Of a stretch of 64,000 nt of DNA, positions 53,488 through 61,317 are shown piece by piece. This DNA is from Bacteroidales bacterium (GTDB lineage Bacteria; Bacteroidota; Bacteroidia; Bacteroidales; Marinilabiliaceae): positions 17,772-81,771 of the forward strand of contig JAFYCM010000093.1 of the NCBI GenBank assembly GCA_017539645.1, read 5' to 3'. The position numbers and the translations under genes are program-made. Numbering within the stretch: position 1 is the first letter of the stretch; every line of letters starts with the position of its first letter. Below the pieces are notes generated by a model that worked only from the letters and a program-made list of their open reading frames with translations, did not search any database and was not told the DNA's origin.

Positions 53488-54111
53488 ATGAAAAGAATAC
53501 TCATTTCCGCAGTAGCTCTATTAGCAACATTTTCCTCAATAGATGCACAGCTCAAAAACGCAGCTAACTCAAACGAACTTAGCACAATAAAGAGTGCTAA
53601 CGAAAAAGTACAAACCATCCAATGCCAGTTCAAAAGAACGCAAAAAATGTCGTATCTCAATTCTGACGTCACTTCGCAAGGTGACTTCTACTTTACTAAA
53701 GCCGACAAATTGAGTATGCTCTATAGCGATGGCGAGAAGATGGTGATAAACGGCGACAAAGTTGCTATTGGCAAAGATGGCAAGGTGCGCAACATGAAGT
53801 CGAAAAACCACCACGTGGAGGACCTCTCGGCTACCCTACTCTCATGTATGTCGGGCAATGTAGCAGAGCTGAATGGCACACTGAAATCGGCAAAGAAAGA
53901 GGCAAAAGAGTATGTAGTTGAGATTGCTGTAAACTTCAAAGTTGGCCGTAGCAAAATAAATGGTCTCGAACTGAAATACGACGCCAAAGATATGACGCTG
54001 AATGCGCTGAAAATGGTAGAAGAGGACGGTAGCTACACGCTATACGAACTTCAGAAAAAGACGTTGAACAAAGAGATAAACAATTCGGTTTACTCTACGG
54101 ATAAGAAATAA
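53488..54111 (+). CDS. LolA-like periplasmic carrier protein
   Basis: This 207-residue periplasmic protein has a signal peptide (ending FSSIDAQ) and a LolA-like half-barrel: VQTIQCQFKRTQKM near residue 40, SQGDFYFTKADKLSMLYSDG and GDKVAIGKDGKV. LolA carries lipoproteins from the inner to the outer membrane. This paralogue sits last in a lipid-synthesis operon, so it more likely carries the operon's product from the MMPL exporter to the outer membrane. That is inference from the co-occurrence known for aryl polyene clusters. A strong terminator follows at 54138-54175. Confidence 0.85.
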   Translation: MKRILISAVALLATFSSIDAQLKNAANSNELSTIKSANEKVQTIQCQFKRTQKMSYLNSDVTSQGDFYFTKADKLSMLYSDGEKMVINGDKVAIGKDGKVRNMKSKNHHVEDLSATLLSCMSGNVAELNGTLKSAKKEAKEYVVEIAVNFKVGRSKINGLELKYDAKDMTLNALKMVEEDGSYTLYELQKKTLNKEINNSVYSTDKK

Positions 54112-54137
54112 ATCGGCTGTTTTTAGCAAGAATATCA

Positions 54138-54175
54138 CAAGAGCTTTGGAGCAAATCTGAGGCTCTTGTTTTTTT
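54138..54175 (+). terminator. Terminator of the ketosynthase-LolA operon
   Basis: CAAGAGC and GCTCTTG form a 7-bp stem with a 17 nt loop followed by seven T. Its T run touches the stop codon of the convergent lipoprotein gene. Confidence 0.85.
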
Positions 54176-54731
54176 ATTGTCTATGCATATTTATAACTAT
54201 GGTATCGCCCACCGAAACTTGCATAACAGAATCGGAAAGCGACAATAAACGCATATCAGACACATTAGAAGAACGCAATCGCTCACACAAAACTTTAGCA
54301 ATGCTATTGTCCACTTCTTTGCGTAGGTAACGCACCATCGACTCTTCGGTGTAGTTATGCGCCGTTGAGTTTATGTATGTATATGAAAAGGTTGTGGTAT
54401 CGACATCTACCGATATGATGCTATCCTCAAAAGACCAATCGCCATCGATGCTAAGCTCATAATTGAGAGTGAGCGAAGGGAACTCAAAAAGACCATCGAA
54501 ATTAAACGTCAATGCGGTATTGGCTGATGTGGCTAAACCGAATGGTGTGAAATGCTGAAATGTATCGAAATGCGCATCACAAGAATATTCGCCACCCAGA
54601 TGTTCGTCTTGTTGCGTAGCGTATGTACCCATAATATCGAAAGTAGATGGCTTATCGACAATAACTGAGCACGAAGGAAGCAAAATGGCCAATAATATAT
54701 ATGCCTTTGAGTACAATATAGGAGTAATCAA
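54174..54731 (-). CDS. Hypothetical lipoprotein (185 aa)
   Basis: This product is not recognised beyond its export signal. A signal ending in LLPSC (Cys21) makes it a lipoprotein. The mature part is beta-rich, with alternating hydrophobic strands (ALTFNFDGLFEF, LTLNYELSIDGDWSFED, VDTTTFSYTYI) that resemble lipocalin-like Bacteroidales proteins, then a helix and a short last strand. The only usable start before the signal is a TTG at 54731. A -7 element TATTTTTG lies at 54751-54744, so the leader is very short. It is convergent with the preceding operon, and independent of it. Confidence 0.65.
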   Translation of the reverse strand: MITPILYSKAYILLAILLPSCSVIVDKPSTFDIMGTYATQQDEHLGGEYSCDAHFDTFQHFTPFGLATSANTALTFNFDGLFEFPSLTLNYELSIDGDWSFEDSIISVDVDTTTFSYTYINSTAHNYTEESMVRYLRKEVDNSIAKVLCERLRSSNVSDMRLLSLSDSVMQVSVGDTIVINMHRQ

Positions 54732-54743
54732 CGTTTAGCGAGT

Positions 54744-54751
54744 CAAAAATA
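54744..54751 (-). promoter_or_regulatory. -7 promoter element of the hypothetical lipoprotein gene
   Basis: TATTTTTG on the minus strand fits TAnnTTTG. It ends 13 bp before the TTG start, so the mRNA leader would be only about 5-8 nt. Confidence 0.4.
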
Positions 54752-54813
54752 GACATTTTATAGTTTAGGTTGAGAGTTAAAAGGGCTTAATAATAATTAG
54801 GATATGAAAAACC

Positions 54814-54848
54814 AAAACGCGCGACAAACTTGGTTGTTCGTCGCGCGT
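54814..54848 (-). terminator. Terminator of the TPR/beta-helix protein gene
   Basis: ACGCGCGAC and GTCGCGCGT form a perfect 9-bp stem with a 14 nt loop; on the minus strand TTTGGTTTTT follows. Confidence 0.7.
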
Positions 54849-54876
54849 AAATATTATAGAGTTAATAGATGACTTG

Positions 54877-56673
54877 CTACTCTTTTATCTTGCGTACTTC
54901 ACCGCTGTAGAGCACGTTACCCTTTATTTCACGCAGAGATTTTACGCCATCGTGAGGCACGAAGTATACATACTCATAACCTGGAGCAAGTTCTACCTTC
55001 GATTTTGCATCGAAAGTAATAGCAGCTTCTGCAGCCTCTGCCTTATCAAATCTACCACCTTGAAGAACTACTTGACTGCCATTTTGTGCATCGAGGCAAG
55101 CTCTTCTGGTTGACTTGAAATTGCCTTCAACTATTGTCATTTTCGCGCCATTGTCTAATGCTACTGGTATTGGCGCTTCTAATTCAGCAGACATATTGAT
55201 GGTAGTTTGACCGCCTGCGCAACGTATTACATTTTCAAAGCCAAGGCTAATACGACCATTACCAACCATGGTAAGAGTACCATCATATATTTGTATTAAC
55301 GTAACCATTCGTCCATAAACGCTCTGACCATTCAAATCGAATGTTACATTACCGCCATTGATACGTCCGTATGAATAATTTTCTTCGTTTACATACGATT
55401 TGCGAGCCTTTATATATACAGAAGTTGTAGAGCCCTCGGTGCGCGCATGCTCGTTGAATGCATCGATATAATGCTCATACTCATACATATCGCCATTAAC
55501 AGAGACCGTACATACAGGGTCTTTAGCCTTTACCTCTTTCTCGACCACTTTCTCGATAACGCGCTCAACAACAACAGGCTGTTGTGGTGCATCAACAACG
55601 TTATTCTCTGGCAAATCCTCTTTCACTTCTGGTGCTTTAGCTACAAAATGACGCGTTGTCACTTTATACTTATCCATAAGAGCCTTAACCTTCTTGACCT
55701 TATCGATTAAGTCTTCGCCATCTTCCTCGTTATATTGGTCTACCAACTTCTGAGCCCACTCTGCACATTTATCCAAATCGTCGAGCGTAAGATATATCTC
55801 GGCAATAGTAGCCATAAGATGAATCTTGGCTCTCTTCTGCTTGCGTTCGGTGTCGTTAAGCGTCTCTACGATTTGCTTATATCTTTCGATAATAGGCATC
55901 ACCTGAGATTTGTCTATTGGTCGACCTGACGTGCAATTAGAATAGATAGCCTTCAACGTTTCGGCATCTTTCACCTGCTCTTCGTAGTTAGGGTGCTTCT
56001 TCGAGTCGAGGTTGTAATACTCCACGCGAGCGTTGGTAGCGCCATAGCCATAGTTGCTCGTACCACTCTCGTTGACGCGTTTTAGCACATTATCTACATT
56101 AGTCTTAACAACTTCGGAAATGAATTTGGGTCTGTTGTTCTTTACATACTCAACGGCCGCTTTACGGCTTGGGAATTCTTTCTTTATGTGATATTCAATG
56201 CGCTTGTTGCCTTCGAACGACTCTCTATTTACATCAAAAGAGTTATTGGCAACAGGATTTTTGAACTCTACGTGTGCAGGGAAAGTATATATAAAGAAGG
56301 GCTCGAAACTTGGTTTGACATTTCCTTCTTTGTCCGTTGAACTTTTATCTACAACATCAATAGTCTCAATCATCAAATCGTTGAAGTGGACATTCACGCT
56401 CATATAGGCATTATCGCGCAAGTGCACTTGAGTCCAACCGCCAAATTTGACGCGCTCTGCAAGCTCTTCGGGACTAAATGTGTTGAACACACGTTCTTCA
56501 CCGCTAAAAGTGACAATAAAGGTTCGGTCTGCCTCATTTTCTACAAAGTAAGTAGGGAAATTAACTACCCTATACCACGACACATGACGATCGGTACTGT
56601 ACTGAGCCCAACTTGCAGACGAACACGAGAGCAAGCCTAACGTTGCAAACACAGCAAAAGTTCTGAGATTCAT
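54877..56673 (-). CDS. Secreted protein with helical-repeat and beta-helix-like regions, function unknown
   Basis: The 598-residue protein has a signal peptide ending SCSSASWAQ; the Cys is not placed as a clear lipobox. Residues 25-190 form a beta-rich region with a DRTFIVTFSGEERVFNTFSP segment. Residues 240-350 are helical with TPR-like spacing (IHLMATIAEIYLTLDDLDKC). A linker with VVVERVIEKVVEKEV joins them to residues 400-598, a run of short strands with Gly turns (GGNVTFDLNGQSVYGR, DGTLTMVGNGRI, GSQVVLQGGRF) typical of a right-handed beta-helix. I know no family with this combination. It is a single-gene unit with its own terminator; no promoter match is obvious. Confidence 0.7.
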   Translation of the reverse strand: MNLRTFAVFATLGLLSCSSASWAQYSTDRHVSWYRVVNFPTYFVENEADRTFIVTFSGEERVFNTFSPEELAERVKFGGWTQVHLRDNAYMSVNVHFNDLMIETIDVVDKSSTDKEGNVKPSFEPFFIYTFPAHVEFKNPVANNSFDVNRESFEGNKRIEYHIKKEFPSRKAAVEYVKNNRPKFISEVVKTNVDNVLKRVNESGTSNYGYGATNARVEYYNLDSKKHPNYEEQVKDAETLKAIYSNCTSGRPIDKSQVMPIIERYKQIVETLNDTERKQKRAKIHLMATIAEIYLTLDDLDKCAEWAQKLVDQYNEEDGEDLIDKVKKVKALMDKYKVTTRHFVAKAPEVKEDLPENNVVDAPQQPVVVERVIEKVVEKEVKAKDPVCTVSVNGDMYEYEHYIDAFNEHARTEGSTTSVYIKARKSYVNEENYSYGRINGGNVTFDLNGQSVYGRMVTLIQIYDGTLTMVGNGRISLGFENVIRCAGGQTTINMSAELEAPIPVALDNGAKMTIVEGNFKSTRRACLDAQNGSQVVLQGGRFDKAEAAEAAITFDAKSKVELAPGYEYVYFVPHDGVKSLREIKGNVLYSGEVRKIKE

Positions 56674-56895
56674 AAAATTTAGATTTGTTGTTAGTGAATA
56701 ATAACCTAATAATGCAGCGATAATGGCGGGTGTACACTATCCGCATACATAGTGGCACAAAATTGCCGATAAGCATCCATTATAGCAAGCAGTTTTATAA
56801 CATTTTTTAGCATTCAGGAATATATACTGCCTCCGAGCATCTCGAATAGCTTACTATTGCGCACAAATAATATTAACATATAAATCATTTTATGA

Positions 56896-57290
56896 CTCAT
56901 TGGGACTTGCGCAACTTGCGAAACTATGTTTTCGCAACTGATTGGCGGTTGCGCAGCGTGCGAAAGTCATTTTCACGATTGATTGGGAGTTCCGCAGCGT
57001 ACGAAAGTCATTTTCACGATTGATTGGGAGTTGCGCAGCGTGCGGAAGCCATTTTCACGACTGAATGGGACTTGCGCAACTTGCGAAACCATGATTTAAT
57101 CATAACAATGGATTTTGCGCAATGTGCAAAAATCCGTTTTTATGACTCAATGAAAATTTCTGCATACGTGCAAAAATCCATTTACGCGACTCAATGAAAA
57201 TTTCCGCACACATGCAAAAATCCATTTACGCGACTCAATGAAAATTTCTGCATTCGTGCAAAAAATCGTTTTCACGACTCAATGAAAACT
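56896..57290. repeat. Tandem 41-44 bp repeat field (family B, second locus)
   Basis: About nine units lie head to tail. The first five resemble the field at 20497-20757 (TTGCGCAACTTGCGAAACTATG and variants). The last four are more A-rich (CAAAAATCCATTTACGCGAC type) and 44 bp long, so the field grades from one version into another. No continuous open frame crosses it. It fills most of the 790 bp gap between the unknown secreted protein and SusG; the remaining parts show no further gene. Confidence 0.8.
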
Positions 57291-57401
57291 ACCAATCGAC
57301 GCTACAATACATACTTATAACTATGTTTTATTCTGCGGCGAAGCAATGTTTTGTCCCGTTCACCGCAAGTTATAAGCACATTTCTTCACTATCCTTATAC
57401 A

Positions 57402-57439
57402 TATAAAAAGAGGACCACCACTAATAGTGATAGTCCTCT
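57402..57439 (-). terminator. Terminator of the starch operon
   Basis: On the minus strand AGAGGAC and GTCCTCT with an inner CACTA/TAGTG pair form a long stem, followed by TTTTTATAT. It lies 27 bp after the SusG stop. Confidence 0.85.
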
Positions 57440-57465
57440 GTGTGCTATGAGTAGTGGGTGAGGTT

Positions 57466-59517
57466 CTACTTCAGCAAGAATACTACCGAGCTGAATGCGC
57501 CCATATTTAGCGTCAAAGCATCATCGGTGGTTTTGCTATCTACCGAGCCAAACACGCCAACGCATTTATCAATATTGTCGCTGATAGGCACTTCTACTGT
57601 CGATGCAGATATGTTGTGCACTACGAGCATCTTCTGGTCGGCTGTGGTGCGATACCAAGCTGCTATTTGATTGTATTTATCGTTGTTTTTGTTGTAGGTG
57701 CCGTGTGCTTGCATTGCACCTGTGGCAAGGGCTGGATAGGTATTGCGCAGCTTAGCCATCTTTTTGTAGGCCGATAGAAGCGATGCAGTGTCGGCTTCTT
57801 GAGTTGGCACGGTCTTTATGCCGCGCGCCACTTTGCTGTCGATCTTGTCGAAAGGAGCAGTGGTCGAAGCATCGCCCCAAAGCATTGGCGAGCGTACATA
57901 TTCATCGCCATTATCCTTGCTGCCAAAGAGGCCAAGTTCTTCGCCGTAGTATATGTATGGCTGACCAGCCGATGTGAGCAACACCATGCCAGCCATGCGC
58001 TCTTTGTCGGTGGACAAGCCGAGAGTTGAGGCGGTGCGCACTTCGTCGTGGTTGGAGAGCTTGGTGGCTTCGATGTAATCGGTGCGATAGGTGGCATAGA
58101 GCTGCTGATATTCCATAATATCGCTCGCAAAATAGCGTCCGGTGTAGTTATTTATAGCATAGCTCAATCGGTTCCAGAACGAGAATTCGAAGAGCGCAGG
58201 CAAACCAGCATAGTAGGGCGCAACCACATTGTATTCGTCGAACACTTCGCCAACCATATAGAAGTCGTTGGTGTGGGTTTGCTTGTAGTATTCATTCATC
58301 TCGTTGTAAAAAGCGTTGAGGAAACGAGGGTTTTCGTCGGACGAGCCATCGTGGTAGATATGCTTCACGGCATCGAGGCGCAGGCCGTCAACGCCCTTGT
58401 CTACCCAACCCTTGGCAGCAGCCACGAGGGCTTTGTAGGGAGCACTTTCGGTGCAGCTTTCTACCGCGCCATAATTAATATCGGCAAATGTGCCTGTCCA
58501 GAAATGGCTGTGATAATAATAAGTATCCATAGTATTGAATACGATATTAGCAGCCGTGGTATTGTCGAGTTTCAGCGGAGTGCCGAGCGTAAGTTTAGCC
58601 GACGAGGACGAAGCGCCATATTTAGTGCCGCCGTCCCACGAGGTATTGCTTGTGCGAATGAGGAAGCCCCACGTTGTGTTGATGTCGACAGTGAGTTCAT
58701 ATTTATTGTTGCCCTTATTGTAGAAGCGTTTGCAGACGCCGTCACCATAATAGAGATACATATTAGTATTGGTGTCGGTATTGTCGGCATCGACGGAGGT
58801 TCCTTCGGTAACGGTGACCGTCTGCGCATTCCAGTCGAGGGTGAAAGTATATATGCCAGTAAAAGCATCGCTTTCGTCGTCGGAGAACCATTGACCGCTG
58901 TCGTAGCCCGCAGAACCTTCGTTGGCAATCATAGCTATGTTGCCAGCAGCGATGTCGGCTTGCGGATCCTTAGAGAAGATATAGTAGTCGCGATAGGGGC
59001 TATCGGCGTTGCCTTTAGCATCGATGAACCAAGGGTGCTCAACGCTGGTGTGGTTCATCACATAGTCGAGATAGATTTTTATGTCGCGTTTATGCGCCTC
59101 GGCAACGAGGTTTTCGAAGTCGGCCATAGTGCCATAATCTGGATTGACTTCGGTATAGTCCTTCACGTCATAGCCATGATATGAAGCGGCAGGATGAATA
59201 GGCGAAAGCCAAATGGCGTTAGCACCAAGGCTACTTATATAGTCCAAATGTTGAGTTATGCCGTTGAAGTCGCCCATACCATCGCCATCGGAGTCGGCAA
59301 AAGAGTATACCAAGAGTTGGTATGTTATGTTGCCACGCTTCTGGTTGTCCCACGCATCGGGCGAAGCCACAAGAGCAGCAGTCTGCGTAGATGTAGTGTC
59401 GACGGGCACAGGCGTAGGCTCGTCGGGGTGTTTGCCCTCCTCCTCTTTGCAAGCAGAGAAGTTGAGCATAGCGAGCGCCATCAGCACCGCAAGAAGGTAT
59501 TTTTTTGTATTCATCAT
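57466..59517 (-). CDS. susG: SusG-like surface alpha-amylase (GH13) with inserted starch-binding domain
   Basis: This 683-residue lipoprotein (lipobox FSAC, Cys23) cleaves starch at the cell surface. The GH13 barrel carries Asp382 (GLRLDAVKH), Glu424 (MVGEVFDEY) and Asp491 (LSNHDEVRT), each 6-7 residues before the positions I recall for Bacteroides thetaiotaomicron SusG (388, 431, 498). Residues of about 210-335 interrupt the barrel at the place of the CBM58 module of SusG. It is the last gene of the leftward starch operon after SusE, SusF and a second GH13. The two starting Met codons are adjacent; either may be used. Confidence 0.92.
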   Translation of the reverse strand: MMNTKKYLLAVLMALAMLNFSACKEEEGKHPDEPTPVPVDTTSTQTAALVASPDAWDNQKRGNITYQLLVYSFADSDGDGMGDFNGITQHLDYISSLGANAIWLSPIHPAASYHGYDVKDYTEVNPDYGTMADFENLVAEAHKRDIKIYLDYVMNHTSVEHPWFIDAKGNADSPYRDYYIFSKDPQADIAAGNIAMIANEGSAGYDSGQWFSDDESDAFTGIYTFTLDWNAQTVTVTEGTSVDADNTDTNTNMYLYYGDGVCKRFYNKGNNKYELTVDINTTWGFLIRTSNTSWDGGTKYGASSSSAKLTLGTPLKLDNTTAANIVFNTMDTYYYHSHFWTGTFADINYGAVESCTESAPYKALVAAAKGWVDKGVDGLRLDAVKHIYHDGSSDENPRFLNAFYNEMNEYYKQTHTNDFYMVGEVFDEYNVVAPYYAGLPALFEFSFWNRLSYAINNYTGRYFASDIMEYQQLYATYRTDYIEATKLSNHDEVRTASTLGLSTDKERMAGMVLLTSAGQPYIYYGEELGLFGSKDNGDEYVRSPMLWGDASTTAPFDKIDSKVARGIKTVPTQEADTASLLSAYKKMAKLRNTYPALATGAMQAHGTYNKNNDKYNQIAAWYRTTADQKMLVVHNISASTVEVPISDNIDKCVGVFGSVDSKTTDDALTLNMGAFSSVVFLLK

Positions 59518-59523
59518 GTTGTT

Positions 59524-59600
59524 AGTTAGGAGTTACGAGTTATGAGTTACTAGTTACTAGTTACGAGTTATGAGTTATGGAAGGGGGCATGCCCCCTTGT
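59524..59600. repeat. Direct-repeat run and 18-bp palindrome between the two GH13 genes
   Basis: Words GAGTTACGAGTTATGAGTTAC repeat over 59524-59578, related to runs at 17925-17950 and 19131-19176. An exact palindrome AAGGGGGCATGCCCCCTT (59581-59598) follows. It may work as an intercistronic hairpin within the operon; there is no T run. Confidence 0.6.
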
Positions 59601-59613
59601 TGATTGTTGATTC

Positions 59614-61251
59614 TCAATTCTCAACCCAAATGCTATAGCCGCGAGCTTCAGCGCCGAGTTCTACCCTACCATCTGAGCCAACGGTAACCGTTTCATTGGT
59701 ATTACAAATATTTACGAGCGTCTTGCCCGACCAATCGCTAAAGCCATCGGCATTAACATCTACGGTGAGCGACTTAGCCTGGTAGTCATCATTATTTATA
59801 ACCACTATAGCGCCACTCTTAGTGCCATTGCCCTGACGACGTGCAACGTAGACATTTCGCAAATTCTCTTTAGGCTCGGGGTTGCCAACCTCGCTAAGCA
59901 CGGCTATCGTTCCGCCCAGATAAGTCTTACGTATATGTATGAGCTTGGTAATCTCTTCGCCAAGGTCGGCAGGCGGCATGAGCGTATAGTCGTTGTCTTG
60001 CGCATCGGTCATGATGTCGCCAAAGAAGTGCGAATAGAATATGCATGGCGTACCCTCGTGCGTAAGTATGTATGCATAGGCGAGCTTAATATCGCGCGTA
60101 ATCCACTTGTCGTACTCTTTGCCAGTGTCGTGATTCTCTACGAAGGTAACCACCGAACTGCTCGGAAGCGATGCGCCATATTGGTTGCGGACGAGTCCGG
60201 CGTGGTTGAGCCAAGCCATATTGAACTCGCTGCCATCCTTGTTGCACATGTCGGTGAGCATAAACTTGAGCGGGAAGTCGAACGCATGGACGCTAGCACC
60301 CTGCGCGGCAACCGCCTCGACCCACTCTTTGATGTATCGACAATCTTGAGCCCAATATTCACCAACGACAAACGGCTGCTGTCCATCTTGCTTAGGCAGA
60401 TTATTTACCCATTTAGCCACAAAATCCGTTGTCAATCCGCGGACGAAATCCATGCGGAAACCATCGAAACCAATCTTTTCCTTCAGCCACTTGCCCCAAT
60501 CGCAAAGGCGCTGAGCCACCTCGGCATCGTTAGTATTGAGGTCGTTGCCAAAGAATTTGGTATTTGGGCGCAACACATCGTCGGCAAAGTCGGTAAGCGA
60601 GTCGGTAGCCGACGACGGGTGGAAGTGGTTGTAGTGCCACTCGTAGTTGGGCTCGTTGGCATGAGTTGGATAGAAAATATTTGTGCGAGTATGCGCCGTA
60701 GAATCGTCGGACCAACGAATTTCGTCATCGGGGTAAGGTTCATATTTATAATTATGCTTAGCATAATCTGTCACCGCCGGATTAGCCTCGAAATTGTCGT
60801 CGCCACCGTAGAGATGGTTGAGCACCACATCGCTATATACATATATACCGTTCTGATGCATAGCGTCAATCATCTGCTGGAGCTCGGCGCGGCTGCCGTA
60901 GCGCGTCTCTACACTACCCTTCTGGTCGTACTCGCCGAGGTCGTAGTGGTCGTAAATGCCGTAGCCACTGTCGTAGATGCCCCAATTGCCTTTGGCGGGC
61001 ACAGGAGTCCACACGGCAGTGATGCCCGCTTCGCTGAGCTCGGGGGCAATCTGCGCAAGGTGATTCCACCAAGTGCCATTGAGATTAGCGTCGTCGACGG
61101 GCACGTCCCAATAGAAGGCCTGCATGAGCACGTCGTTATCGGGTGTCGGTTGAGACTCGGAACAACCGAAAAGCAGGCAACCCATAGGTATTGCCCATAG
61201 AGTGCCTGCTAATTTTGATGCTAAATGCATAAATAAGTATTTGTGTTTCAT
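59614..61251 (-). CDS. Second GH13 alpha-amylase lipoprotein of the starch locus
   Basis: This 545-residue alpha-amylase has a signal with lipobox LLFGC (Cys30; a Cys also occurs at 25). The N-terminal part (QAFYWDVP, YDSGYGIYDHYDLGEYDQKG) resembles the liquefying-type amylases of GH13 subfamily 5. Catalytic residues are Asp268 (GFRMDFV), Glu298 (VVGEYWAQ) and Asp375 (FVENHDTG). I start at the ATG at 61251; the longer frame to 61272 runs into a palindromic repeat. It lies between SusF and SusG genes, in the same direction, and probably adds a second amylase activity on starch. Confidence 0.88.
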   Translation of the reverse strand: MKHKYLFMHLASKLAGTLWAIPMGCLLFGCSESQPTPDNDVLMQAFYWDVPVDDANLNGTWWNHLAQIAPELSEAGITAVWTPVPAKGNWGIYDSGYGIYDHYDLGEYDQKGSVETRYGSRAELQQMIDAMHQNGIYVYSDVVLNHLYGGDDNFEANPAVTDYAKHNYKYEPYPDDEIRWSDDSTAHTRTNIFYPTHANEPNYEWHYNHFHPSSATDSLTDFADDVLRPNTKFFGNDLNTNDAEVAQRLCDWGKWLKEKIGFDGFRMDFVRGLTTDFVAKWVNNLPKQDGQQPFVVGEYWAQDCRYIKEWVEAVAAQGASVHAFDFPLKFMLTDMCNKDGSEFNMAWLNHAGLVRNQYGASLPSSSVVTFVENHDTGKEYDKWITRDIKLAYAYILTHEGTPCIFYSHFFGDIMTDAQDNDYTLMPPADLGEEITKLIHIRKTYLGGTIAVLSEVGNPEPKENLRNVYVARRQGNGTKSGAIVVINNDDYQAKSLTVDVNADGFSDWSGKTLVNICNTNETVTVGSDGRVELGAEARGYSIWVEN

Positions 61252-61260
61252 AATAATAAT

Positions 61261-61308
61261 ATCACCGAACAAAGCGAATTTACAAATTGGTTCGTTTCGT
61301 TCGGTGAT
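61261..61308. repeat. Palindromic repeat related to family A, before the second GH13 gene
   Basis: ATCACCGAAC and GTTCGGTGAT are inverted ends, with AAAGCGAA and TTCGTTTCG inside. The 48 bp element shares the outer ATCACCGAA/TTCGGTGAT with family A but has a different interior. It lies 10 bp before the ATG at 61251, so it would sit in the mRNA leader as a hairpin. Confidence 0.65.
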
Positions 61309-61317
61309 AAATATATG

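Noticed and set aside
56896-57290. CRISPR array
   Set aside because: The repeated units are contiguous and degenerate, without unique spacers of constant length, and no cas gene is near.
58048-59184. A 378-codon open frame antisense to SusG
   Set aside because: The SusG frame has all catalytic motifs; the antisense product is a low-complexity Val/Ile/Ala sequence.
59935-61200. A 421-codon open frame antisense to the second GH13
   Set aside because: Same reason: it shadows a well-supported amylase and shows no family features.
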